Assembly (NCBI GenBank): GCA_943372195.1
Contig: CALRXS010000012.1
Location: 33,814-97,813 of the forward strand
Direction: 5' to 3'
Source of the DNA: JAEYZM01 sp943372195
Lineage (GTDB): Bacteria > Bacteroidota > Bacteroidia > Sphingobacteriales > Sphingobacteriaceae
DNA: 64,000 bases
Positions 16,579 to 23,608 of this stretch are shown piece after piece; position 1 is the stretch's first letter, and each line of letters begins with the position of its first letter. The position numbers and the translations under genes are program-made. The notes beneath the pieces were generated by a model. That model was not told the origin of the DNA. It saw only the letters and a list, made by a program, of their open reading frames with translations, and searched no databases.

Positions 16579-17495
16579 TGCAACATCATGTATTTCTGAG
16601 TAGGCTTAGCTTTGTATTGTTGTCTTAGATGCATCAAAGCATTCAATGTTGCCTGGTTCCAAACTAGTGGAGTATCTGATAAGTCAGTTCTTGTTGTATT
16701 TATTAAAGCGTTAATATCATTCGGTGCAAATAATGTACGAATGTTTAATACTTGCTCTACAAAACTCGATTGTTTTGCTACCACAATGCCTTCTGAAACT
16801 ATAGACACAACCTTACCTTCTTTATTCATTAATCCGGCGCACAAAACTAATACACCTATAGGGTCATTTAACGATTGAATCTTCTCCCCTTTTATAATAT
16901 TGTTTGTACCTAAATCAATAAAATAATTTTTAGCTGAAGCTGTAGTACTACTAAATATACCACGATCTTTTAATGGCGCAGATGGGTAAATTAATGTCTC
17001 TCTTAAACAAGGCACAATGACATAATCTAATTGCTCTGAAATCATCACTGCTTGTAATTGCTCTGTAAATTTCTTCTTCCCTTTATATGATGCTAATACT
17101 ACTCTATTATTTGGCAAACCTTCAAGCGGCGTTCTATCAACAAACATCGGAACATCTAAACCTTCTCCTATTGTACCAAAAAACATCTCTGGTAATTCAT
17201 GCTCTTTGAATTGATTAGTAAACGTAAGTTTTTTTATTCCTTGTGATATAAATACTGAATCGATATTGCTTAATAAAATCGACATTTTTGAATTAGCCAT
17301 CATAAATTCAGCATCTGAATTCGCATAACGTGTAGGTATAAATCCGATTTTTGCATCAGCAGAAACCACATGCTTATTTCTAAGCTCTGCATAATAAGGA
17401 GAACCTAATTGTTGTGGCTGTTGATTCTTGGGTAAATCGAAAGATAAAAATGCTACTGATAATAAAGTGAACAAGAATAAAAATTTCGTTTTCAT
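16572..17495 (-). CDS. Exported protein of unknown function
   Basis: A 307-aa protein from the ATG at 17495. That start gives a clean signal peptide (MKTKFLFLFTLLSVAFLSF); an upstream in-frame start would put nine polar residues before it. The mature part alternates predicted strands and helices and includes MSILLSNIDSVFISQGI, LDYVIVPCLRETLIYPSAP and IGVLVLCAGLMNKEGKVVS. It has one internal cysteine pair at some distance and no sorting domain. I do not recognise a family. It is separated from rplI by a repeat element and a terminator, so it is probably its own transcription unit. Confidence 0.75.
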   Translation of the reverse strand: MKTKFLFLFTLLSVAFLSFDLPKNQQPQQLGSPYYAELRNKHVVSADAKIGFIPTRYANSDAEFMMANSKMSILLSNIDSVFISQGIKKLTFTNQFKEHELPEMFFGTIGEGLDVPMFVDRTPLEGLPNNRVVLASYKGKKKFTEQLQAVMISEQLDYVIVPCLRETLIYPSAPLKDRGIFSSTTASAKNYFIDLGTNNIIKGEKIQSLNDPIGVLVLCAGLMNKEGKVVSIVSEGIVVAKQSSFVEQVLNIRTLFAPNDINALINTTRTDLSDTPLVWNQATLNALMHLRQQYKAKPTQKYMMLHE

Positions 17496-17536
17496 AAAAT
17501 TCGTTTTATGTAATGACAACAATTTTGTACAATACC

Positions 17537-17654
17537 CTTAATTAGGTTATTAAGAAATTAAGAAATTGTTTATTTAGGCAAAAAATTTATTATTACACCT
17601 TAATAACCTAATCCCTTAATAACATAATAACTTAATTTCTTAATAACTTAATTC
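17537..17654. repeat. Inverted AT-rich repeat element (TTAATAAC family)
   Basis: The left arm at 17540-17562 (AATTAGGTTATTAAGAAATTAAG) is complementary to the right arm at 17631-17653 at 22 of 23 positions. Further copies of CTTAATAACCTAA lie between the arms near 17599-17611. The element sits between the start of the unknown exported gene and the terminator of the rpsF operon. Confidence 0.8.
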
Positions 17655-17663
17655 AAATAAAAT

Positions 17664-17698
17664 AAAAAAGCCCCATTCAAATAATGAATGGGGCTCTT
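17664..17698 (-). terminator. Intrinsic terminator of the rpsF-rpsR-rplI operon
   Basis: On the minus strand, AGCCCCATTCA pairs with TGAATGGGGCT around a short AT loop. It is followed by a run of six T residues, 18 nt after the rplI stop. Confidence 0.92.
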
Positions 17699-17715
17699 AA
17701 ATATTATGCTGTTAA

Positions 17716-18159
17716 TTATTCAGCAACTACTTCAAACGAAACTTGAATTTTCACTTCTTTGTGTAAGTTCAAGTTAGCAACGTAGCTACCTAAGAATTTA
17801 ACATCCGACTCAAAAGTAATTCTCTTACGATCTACTTCGAATCCTAATTTTTTCAATGCTTCAGCAAATTGAATTGTATTCACTGCACCGAAAATCTTAC
17901 CTGATTCACCAGCTTTAGCACCTATTGAAACAGTTACGTTTTGTAAGCCTGCTGCAATTGTTTCAGCATCACCTTTAATACGATCTTGTTTAAATTGTGT
18001 TTGGCGTAAATTCTCAGCTAAAATCTTACGATTTGAATCATTCGCAATAACTGCATAGCCTTTTGGGATCAAATAGTTACGACCGTAACCATCTTTTACT
18101 CTGACAACATCGTCTTTGTAACCCAAATTCTTAATATCTTGTTTTAATATAACTTCCAT
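17716..18159 (-). CDS. rplI: 50S ribosomal protein bL9
   Basis: 147 aa, typical for bL9. The N-terminal domain has the signature VILKQDIKNLGYKDDVVRVKDGYGRNYLIPKGYA. A connecting helix and a C-terminal domain beginning at about residue 80 (GAKAGESGKIFGAVNTIQFAEAL) follow. It binds 23S rRNA near the L1 stalk base and helps maintain reading frame. It is the last gene of the three-gene ribosomal operon. Confidence 0.97.
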   Translation of the reverse strand: MEVILKQDIKNLGYKDDVVRVKDGYGRNYLIPKGYAVIANDSNRKILAENLRQTQFKQDRIKGDAETIAAGLQNVTVSIGAKAGESGKIFGAVNTIQFAEALKKLGFEVDRKRITFESDVKFLGSYVANLNLHKEVKIQVSFEVVAE

Positions 18160-18172
18160 TTCGTGTCCCTCC

Positions 18173-18436
18173 TTATTTCAATGAATCTGCAACATAAGGT
18201 AATACACCGATGTGGCGAGCACGCTTTACAGCTTGTGCTACTTTACGCTGATATTTTAATGAAGTACCAGTTAAACGACGTGGTAAAATTTTACCTTGAT
18301 CGTTAATGAACTTTAATAAAAAGTTAGCGTCTTTGTAATCGATATACTTAATACCATTTTTCTTAAAACGGCAGTATTTTTTACGGTTATCCTCCACCTT
18401 GGGAGCTGTTACGTAGCTAATATTATCTTTTGCCAT
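18173..18436 (-). CDS. rpsR: 30S ribosomal protein bS18
   Basis: 87 aa, slightly long because of an N-terminal extension. The bS18 core is present: a CRFKKNGIKYIDYKDANFL block, GKILPRRLTGTSLKYQRKV and the basic C-terminal AVKRARHIGVLPYV. It forms a heterodimer with bS6, encoded one base upstream, on the 30S platform. Confidence 0.97.
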   Translation of the reverse strand: MAKDNISYVTAPKVEDNRKKYCRFKKNGIKYIDYKDANFLLKFINDQGKILPRRLTGTSLKYQRKVAQAVKRARHIGVLPYVADSLK

Positions 18437-18437
18437 C

Positions 18438-18809
18438 TTAGTTTGCCTCCTCTACTACTTTTACCTTTTTTGGAAGTGGAGCTAATTGACCATTGCGCTT
18501 ACGATCATTGTATGCTACTGCATGCTTGTCTAAGGCAATAGTTAAGAAACGCATGATTCTCTCATCACGTTTGTACTCAACTTCTAATTTGTTAATTAAT
18601 TCACCACTCGCTTTAAACTCCGTCAAATGATAGAAGCCCGTAGTCTTCTTTTGAATAGGATAAGCTAGTTTTTTCAGACCCCAATTGTCTTCTGCGACAA
18701 TTTCGGCACCGTTATCAGTCAAAACTTTCTTGAATTTGGCAATCACCTCTTTCAATTGTTCTTCTGATAACAAAGGGGTCACAACGATTAACGTTTCGTA
18801 ATTCTTCAT
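18438..18809 (-). CDS. rpsF: 30S ribosomal protein bS6
   Basis: 123 aa with the bS6 fold: NYETLIVVTPLLSEEQLKEVIAKF, the GLKKLAYPIQKKTTGFYHL strand pair, and EYKRDERIMRFLTIALDKHA. First gene of the rpsF-rpsR-rplI operon. Its 5' leader is about 45 nt and contains a small hairpin (CCAC-TTAT-GTGG, 18842-18853), which could take part in S6:S18 autoregulation as described in other bacteria. The motif is too small to call confidently. Confidence 0.97.
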   Translation of the reverse strand: MKNYETLIVVTPLLSEEQLKEVIAKFKKVLTDNGAEIVAEDNWGLKKLAYPIQKKTTGFYHLTEFKASGELINKLEVEYKRDERIMRFLTIALDKHAVAYNDRKRNGQLAPLPKKVKVVEEAN

Positions 18810-18857
18810 TGTGTTACTTTGCTTTGTTTTTTATGTTATTTCCACTTATGTGGGCTG

Positions 18858-18888
18858 CAAATGTAAGGCTTATTGAGTATAATTGCAA
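18858..18888 (-). promoter_or_regulatory. Promoter of the rpsF operon
   Basis: On the minus strand, TTG (18886-18888), a 20-nt spacer and TACATTTG (18858-18865) give a good Bacteroidota sigma-A promoter. The predicted transcript start is about 45 nt upstream of the rpsF ATG. Confidence 0.75.
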
Positions 18889-18908
18889 GAGGAATGTTAA
18901 AATTTTGA

Positions 18909-18988
18909 GGTACAATGTATTATGTACAAAGTACTATGTATTAGGTATTAAGTACATTGTACATAATACCTAATACTTTGTACATATA
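18909..18988. repeat. Heptanucleotide inverted repeat with a one-unit length difference between arms
   Basis: The element is made of units such as GTATTAT, GTACAAA, GTACTAT, GTATTAG and GTATTAA. The left arm (18922-18950) and right arm (18964-18985) are perfectly complementary except that the left arm has one extra 7-nt unit (CTATGTA, 18934-18940). It lies between rpsF and the methyltransferase gene. Confidence 0.85.
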
Positions 18989-19770
18989 AGGTAATAAACA
19001 CAAGTCGTCACAAAATTCCTCAAAAAAGGCAAATCTCGCACAATTGGGAATTGTAACCTTGGCTCAAGCTTGAACTTATACTTATATATAGGGTTTATTA
19101 AATAATGATTCTTTGATACAATTTTGTACCCTGTATTCTTCACAATTCGCTCAAATCTCTCTATACTAATACCTGTATCCTTGATTTCTAATAACTCAGT
19201 TACAGCTGCTTCTGATTCACCTGCTAACTTTAATATGCCTTTATATAATGTCTTCGGAAGTAAATGATAATAAGGTAACTTGCTTAACCATTTATTCTTA
19301 CAGATCTGTTGATGCCCCCCAAATGGCATATACCAAGGTGGAAATCCGAAAAATATTACCCCATCTTTTGCTAAGTATTTTTTTAACTGAGCAATTATCT
19401 CCTCTTGATCAGGTATATGTTCTATTGAATCTTTGAGTATGATGACATCAAATTGATTGGCGAAATCTTTCTCGAAATCGACATCATAAATGTTCTTTGC
19501 TATAAATCTAGCTAAGCCTGCATCTACATATGATTGCATGTATTGTTCGGCTTTTTTGACTCTATCTGGACTTAAATCAACACCTACCACATTGCAGCCT
19601 AATTCTGTAAATGCTTTTAATACACCACCCTCACCACAGCCAATTTCCATGATTTTAGAACTCGAATTTATCTCTTTGCTAGCAGCAATAAATGGTAGCA
19701 CAAAATTCTTTGAGTTCTCGTATTGTTGATTAAAATAAGTGTCCCAGTCGGTGTGAAATTCAAATGCCAT
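18970..19770 (-). CDS. Class I SAM-dependent methyltransferase
   Basis: A 266-aa Rossmann-fold methyltransferase. The SAM-binding motif I is KIMEIGCGEGGVLKAF near residue 38, with the acidic strand end VVGVDLSPDRV and motif IV FDVIILKDSIEHIPDQ near residues 106-121. The methyl acceptor is unknown. The C-terminal half (WYMPFGGHQQICKNKWLSKLPYYHLLP) resembles methyltransferases found with glycan or lipid pathways, but that is weak. Its final codons (ending CTKY) run into the adjacent repeat element. A TATCTTCG -7-like element ends 4 nt before the ATG. Confidence 0.88.
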   Translation of the reverse strand: MAFEFHTDWDTYFNQQYENSKNFVLPFIAASKEINSSSKIMEIGCGEGGVLKAFTELGCNVVGVDLSPDRVKKAEQYMQSYVDAGLARFIAKNIYDVDFEKDFANQFDVIILKDSIEHIPDQEEIIAQLKKYLAKDGVIFFGFPPWYMPFGGHQQICKNKWLSKLPYYHLLPKTLYKGILKLAGESEAAVTELLEIKDTGISIERFERIVKNTGYKIVSKNHYLINPIYKYKFKLEPRLQFPIVRDLPFLRNFVTTCVYYLICTKY

Positions 19771-19786
19771 GCGGCGAAGATAAAAA

Positions 19787-19816
19787 ATTAAGAGTTAAGA
19801 ATTAAGTGTTAAGAAC
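19787..19816. repeat. Short TTAAG-type heptamer tract
   Basis: Four consecutive units, ATTAAGA, GTTAAGA, ATTAAGT and GTTAAGA, occupy the short divergent gap between the methyltransferase and dnaX genes. There is no facing arm. Confidence 0.6.
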
Positions 19817-19842
19817 GAATTATACATATCATAAAATCTAAA

Positions 19843-19871
19843 TTGCAATTCAGATTTTATTCTTATTTTCG
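19843..19871 (+). promoter_or_regulatory. Promoter of dnaX
   Basis: TTG at 19843-19845, an 18-nt spacer and TATTTTCG at 19864-19871 (one change from TAnnTTTG). The -7 element ends 5 nt before the dnaX ATG, so the transcript would start at about the start codon. Confidence 0.6.
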
Positions 19872-19876
19872 CTCCG

Positions 19877-21022
19877 ATGGAGAATTTCATAGTATCGGCA
19901 AGAAAATACAGACCAGCAACATTCGATACCGTTGTCGGACAATCACATATAACCAATACCTTAAAAAACGCGATTAAGAATAATCACCTTGCTCAGGCTT
20001 TTTTATTCTGCGGTCCGAGAGGCGTTGGAAAAACTACATGTGCCCGTATTCTAGCTAAAACCATCAATTGCACAAACCCAACTGATACCATGGAAGCTTG
20101 CGATCAATGCGAGTCTTGTGTATCATTTAAAAATGGAACTTCATTAAACATACATGAATTAGATGCTGCATCGAACAACTCAGTCGATGACATCAGAAAT
20201 TTAGTAGAACAAGTACGTTTCGCACCTCCATCTGGTAAATACAAAATCTATATCATAGATGAGGTTCACATGCTATCTCCGAATGCCTTCAACGCATTTC
20301 TGAAAACATTAGAAGAACCTCCTGCTTATGCAATATTTATTTTAGCAACTACTGAGAAACATAAAATCATACCAACAATTTTATCACGTTGTCAGATTTT
20401 TGACTTCAACAGAATTCAAGTAGAAGATATCGCTGAGCACCTAGCATATATCTCAAAAAACGAAAACATCAATGCAGAACCTGAAGCTTTACACATCATT
20501 GCTCAAAAGGCTGATGGTGCTTTGAGAGATGCATTATCTATATACGATCAAAACGTTTCCTTCGCAGGTCAACATTTAACTTACCAAGCAGTTATTGACA
20601 ATCTAAACATCCTTGATTATGATTATTATTTCAAAATCACAGATGCGATACTTAACGAGAGTGTAAAAGATGTACTCTTAATTTTTGATGAAATATTACG
20701 CAAAGGTTTTGATGGTAATAACTGTATCATCGGACTTAGCGAGCATCTAAGAAATTTATTAGTATGTAAAGATGCAGCAACCGTTAAACTTCTTAAAGTT
20801 AGTACTCAAATAAAAGATCGTTATTTAGAACAATCACAAAAAATATCTAGCTCTGTATTATTAACAGCATTACAAATCGCCAACCAATGCGATATACATT
20901 ATAAAACAAGTAAAAATCAACGCTTACATGTTGAGTTGGCATTTATAAAAATGTGCCATATACCTTCAGCTATATCTTTAGCTCAACTTCCTGCAGATGC
21001 GCAGGCAGTAAAAAAAAAATGA
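19877..21022 (+). CDS. dnaX: DNA polymerase III subunit gamma (short product of dnaX)
   Basis: The clamp-loader ATPase. This frame gives 381 aa and covers domains I-III: Walker A GPRGVGKT near residue 46, a zinc module with CDQCESC near residue 75, the Walker B IIDEVHML, the sensor-1 ILSRCQIFDF, and the domain III helices ending ELAFIKMC. It stops (TGA 21020-21022) immediately after a run of ten adenines at 21010-21019. The missing C-terminal tau region continues in the -1 frame, so this ORF looks like a gamma-type product and the full-length tau would need a frameshift or slippage at the A10 run. Confidence 0.93.
   Translation: MENFIVSARKYRPATFDTVVGQSHITNTLKNAIKNNHLAQAFLFCGPRGVGKTTCARILAKTINCTNPTDTMEACDQCESCVSFKNGTSLNIHELDAASNNSVDDIRNLVEQVRFAPPSGKYKIYIIDEVHMLSPNAFNAFLKTLEEPPAYAIFILATTEKHKIIPTILSRCQIFDFNRIQVEDIAEHLAYISKNENINAEPEALHIIAQKADGALRDALSIYDQNVSFAGQHLTYQAVIDNLNILDYDYYFKITDAILNESVKDVLLIFDEILRKGFDGNNCIIGLSEHLRNLLVCKDAATVKLLKVSTQIKDRYLEQSQKISSSVLLTALQIANQCDIHYKTSKNQRLHVELAFIKMCHIPSAISLAQLPADAQAVKKK
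21010..21019 (+). promoter_or_regulatory. A10 slippery run in dnaX (candidate -1 frameshift or transcriptional slippage site)
   Basis: The zero frame reads GTA AAA AAA AAA TGA. Slipping back one base on this run continues as AAA AAA ATG ACC and joins the 21019-21648 frame, giving a tau of about 590 aa, a normal DnaX length. dnaX genes of other bacteria (Escherichia coli, Thermus) use A-rich slippery sites to make gamma and tau. No strong downstream hairpin was seen. Confidence 0.75.
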
Positions 21023-21648
21023 CCAATGAGCCGGTAATTGAAGAAAAAAAAGCCATTGTTGAAAGTGCTGAAAAAGTAAAAACAGAAATTCAAAGCCCTA
21101 TTATCAATACCGAAACTTCGAGTACGCCTATTGATACAAGCCTTGTAACTACTAAGACAAGCTCCGGTATTAAGAAATCTTCTTCACTTAAACTGCCGAG
21201 TTTAGCAGACATCAAATCAGGTAACTATCAACTTCAAAAAGAAGAAGCAAAAGAAGCTGAACCAGAGAACCTACCTAATAATAAATTTGACGAGTTCGAC
21301 TTCAACCAAGGCTGGACAAAATGCGTTGATATAATAGCTGCAAAGAATCAACATTCTTTAAATGCTATGATCTCTGCTGCTAAGCCTGTACTTGATTGCG
21401 ATAATTTCAAAGCGACTATTACCTTCAACAATAAAATTCAACACGATCTCTTTTTATCAGAAAAACCTCATTTTATTGGTGTTTTAAGAGAGATGATTCA
21501 GAATTACAGCTTCGATTTTGTATTGGAAATCAATACCGAGAAAGAAGATCTAGTACCCTACACAAATGCTGATAAATTCAAAGTGATGAGTGGTAAAAAC
21601 CCGGCATTACAAAAATTGAAAGATAGCTTTAACCTCGATATTAATTAA
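21019..21648 (+). CDS. dnaX: C-terminal (tau-specific) part of dnaX in the -1 frame
   Basis: From the ATG at 21019, which overlaps the gamma stop as ATGA, this frame encodes 209 aa. A Glu/Lys/Thr/Ser-rich linker (about residues 1-85) is followed by a folded domain with FNQGWTKCVDIIAAKNQHSLNAMIS, CDNFKATITFNNKIQHDLF and LREMIQNYSFDFVLEI. That layout matches the tau C-terminal region of Bacteroidota DnaX, which contacts DnaB and the polymerase. It is either fused to the upstream frame by -1 slippage at the A10 run or translated separately from the overlapping ATG. A degraded pseudogene is unlikely because both frames are otherwise intact. Confidence 0.85.
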   Translation: MTNEPVIEEKKAIVESAEKVKTEIQSPIINTETSSTPIDTSLVTTKTSSGIKKSSSLKLPSLADIKSGNYQLQKEEAKEAEPENLPNNKFDEFDFNQGWTKCVDIIAAKNQHSLNAMISAAKPVLDCDNFKATITFNNKIQHDLFLSEKPHFIGVLREMIQNYSFDFVLEINTEKEDLVPYTNADKFKVMSGKNPALQKLKDSFNLDIN

Positions 21649-21680
21649 TTTTTTTTTAGCTCATTATCGCTGAAAAATGA

Positions 21681-21688
21681 TAACTTTG
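21681..21688 (+). promoter_or_regulatory. -7 element of icd
   Basis: TAACTTTG matches TAnnTTTG and lies 21 nt before the ATG at 21710. It also rules out the upstream in-frame ATG at 21677, which would precede the predicted transcript start. Confidence 0.6.
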
Positions 21689-21709
21689 GCTTCATTTTTT
21701 AAGACGCAT

Positions 21710-22933
21710 ATGACTAAAATTAAAGTAGTTAATCCCGTAGTAGAGTTAGACGGCGATGAGATGACACGTATCATCTGGAAATTTATTAAAGACAAATTAA
21801 TCTTACCTTATTTAGAGCTTGACATCAAGTATTACGATTTAGGTATTGAATACAGAGATGAAACAAACGATCAAGTAACTATAGATGCTGCAGAAGCAAT
21901 CAAAAAATACAATGTAGGTATTAAGTGTGCTACTATCACTCCTGATGAAGCAAGAGTAAAAGAGTTCAACTTAAAGCAAATGTGGAAATCTCCGAATGGT
22001 ACAATCAGAAATATTTTAGATGGTACTGTTTTTAGAGAGCCGATTGTAATGAAAAACATTCCTCGTTTAGTACCAAACTGGACAGCCCCTATCTGTATAG
22101 GTCGTCACGCATTTGGTGATCAATATAGAGCTACTGATTTTGTAACTAAAGGTAAAGGTAAATTAACTATTAAATTTGAAGGCGAAGATGGTACTGTTAT
22201 AGAACATGAAGTTTTCAATTTCAAAGGTGATGGTGTTGCATTATCAATGTATAATACTGATGAATCAATAATGGGATTTGCACGTGCTTGTTTTAACCAA
22301 GCATTGATGAAAAAATGGCCTTTATATTTATCTACTAAAAATACAATCTTAAAAAAATACGATGGTCGCTTTAAAGATATCTTTGAAGATATTTATCAAA
22401 ATGAATTCAAAGCAAAATTTGAAGCTGCAGGTATAACTTATGAGCACCGTTTAATTGATGACATGGTTGCGTCTGCTTTAAAGTGGAACGGTAACTTTGT
22501 TTGGGCTTGTAAAAATTATGATGGTGACGTTCAATCTGATACTGTAGCACAAGGCTTCGGTTCATTAGGTTTAATGACATCTGCTTTAATTACTCCGGAT
22601 GGTAAAACGATGGAAGCTGAAGCTGCACATGGTACAGTAACACGCCACTACAGAGATCATCAAAACGGTAAGCCAACATCTACTAACCCAATTGCATCTA
22701 TCTTCGCATGGACACAAGGTTTGGCCTTCCGCGGACAATTAGATAACAATCAAGAATTGATTCGTTTCGCTCAAACTTTAGAAAAGGTATGTATCGAAGT
22801 AGTTGAGTCAGGTAAAATGACAAAAGACTTAGCAGTTTGTATATATGGCAATAAAGTAAACCATGGAGAACATTATTTATATACTGAAGAGTTCTTAAAT
22901 GAGATTGATTTAGCTTTAAAAGCAAAATTGTAA
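21710..22933 (+). CDS. icd: NADP-dependent isocitrate dehydrogenase (eukaryotic-type)
   Basis: Converts isocitrate to 2-oxoglutarate with NADPH formation in the TCA cycle. From ATG 21710 the product is 407 aa. It begins KIKVVNPVVELDGDEMTRIIWKFIK, the hallmark of the dimeric subfamily shared with mitochondrial/cytosolic IDH1/IDH2. The substrate loop KSPNGTIRNILDGTVFREPI, the metal-binding DDMVASALKW and the NADP-binding EAAHGTVTRHYR are all present. A promoter -7 element just upstream and a strong terminator downstream make it a single-gene unit. Confidence 0.96.
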   Translation: MTKIKVVNPVVELDGDEMTRIIWKFIKDKLILPYLELDIKYYDLGIEYRDETNDQVTIDAAEAIKKYNVGIKCATITPDEARVKEFNLKQMWKSPNGTIRNILDGTVFREPIVMKNIPRLVPNWTAPICIGRHAFGDQYRATDFVTKGKGKLTIKFEGEDGTVIEHEVFNFKGDGVALSMYNTDESIMGFARACFNQALMKKWPLYLSTKNTILKKYDGRFKDIFEDIYQNEFKAKFEAAGITYEHRLIDDMVASALKWNGNFVWACKNYDGDVQSDTVAQGFGSLGLMTSALITPDGKTMEAEAAHGTVTRHYRDHQNGKPTSTNPIASIFAWTQGLAFRGQLDNNQELIRFAQTLEKVCIEVVESGKMTKDLAVCIYGNKVNHGEHYLYTEEFLNEIDLALKAKL

Positions 22934-22950
22934 TCCATGATACTAAAAAT

Positions 22951-22975
22951 AAAAAGCCCCAAATGGGGCTTTTTA
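22951..22975. terminator. Intrinsic terminator after icd
   Basis: A ten-base stem, AAAAAGCCCC with GGGGCTTTTT, around an AAAT loop, 17 nt after the icd stop, with a T-rich tail. Confidence 0.93.
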
Positions 22976-23042
22976 TTTTTACAGCTTTTATACAATTGTA
23001 TTACTAAAAAACCTTATATTTAAGCAACTAAATTAAATCAAT

Positions 23043-23606
23043 ATGAAAAAACTACTTATTCTCTCTGCTATCATTCTTAGCATCTCATTCATCTCTGCTA
23101 AAAAAGATCCAGAGTATGTAAAAAATTGGAAATTAGTAACCATGAATGGTGCAGATGTTAAACAAGAATGCACTATGAAAATTACGCCTAATGGCACTTT
23201 CGTTGGAAAAGGTTTCTGTAATAATTTTACAGGTAACTTAGCATTCGACGGAAAAAGAAAAGTTACTTGCAACCAAAATATAGCAGCAACAAAAAAGATG
23301 TGTGCAGAAAACATGGAGGCAGAAAATGAATTCATGAATACTTTGAAAAAAGTAACATCATATGAAATTGATGATGATCAATTAATATTAAAGTTCGAGA
23401 AACAAGCTGTTTTGGTTTTCAATAAAGTTATTGAACCTAAGAAAACTAAAAAACAAAAAAAGATTGAAGAAAAAGAAGCTGAAGAAAAAGCAAAACGCGA
23501 TGCAGAAAAAGCAAAGAAAGATATTGAGCAAGCTAAGATAGATGCAGAAAAAGCAAGAGAAGATGCAAAGAAAGCAGCTAAAGACGCTAAGAAAAATAAA
23601 AAATAA
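23043..23606 (+). CDS. Exported META-domain (HslJ-like) protein with lysine-rich helical tail
   Basis: A 187-aa protein with a signal peptide (MKKLLILSAIILSISFISA). A META/DUF306-like domain follows at residues about 22-125: KNWKLVTMNGADV, FCNNFTGNLAF and the NMEAENEFMNTLKKVTSYEI stretch. Residues about 130-187 are almost only Lys, Glu, Ala and Asp in a heptad-like pattern, predicted as one long charged helix. META domains occur in HslJ-type stress proteins; the role here is unknown. The next gene (secreted hydrolase) starts 2 nt later, so they are co-transcribed. Confidence 0.82.
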   Translation: MKKLLILSAIILSISFISAKKDPEYVKNWKLVTMNGADVKQECTMKITPNGTFVGKGFCNNFTGNLAFDGKRKVTCNQNIAATKKMCAENMEAENEFMNTLKKVTSYEIDDDQLILKFEKQAVLVFNKVIEPKKTKKQKKIEEKEAEEKAKRDAEKAKKDIEQAKIDAEKAREDAKKAAKDAKKNKK

Positions 23607-23608
23607 AT

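Noticed and set aside
19877..21022. dnaX as a truncated pseudogene
   Set aside because: Both frames are intact and conserved in character, and the break is exactly at an A10 run, so slippage or a single sequencing error is more likely than decay.
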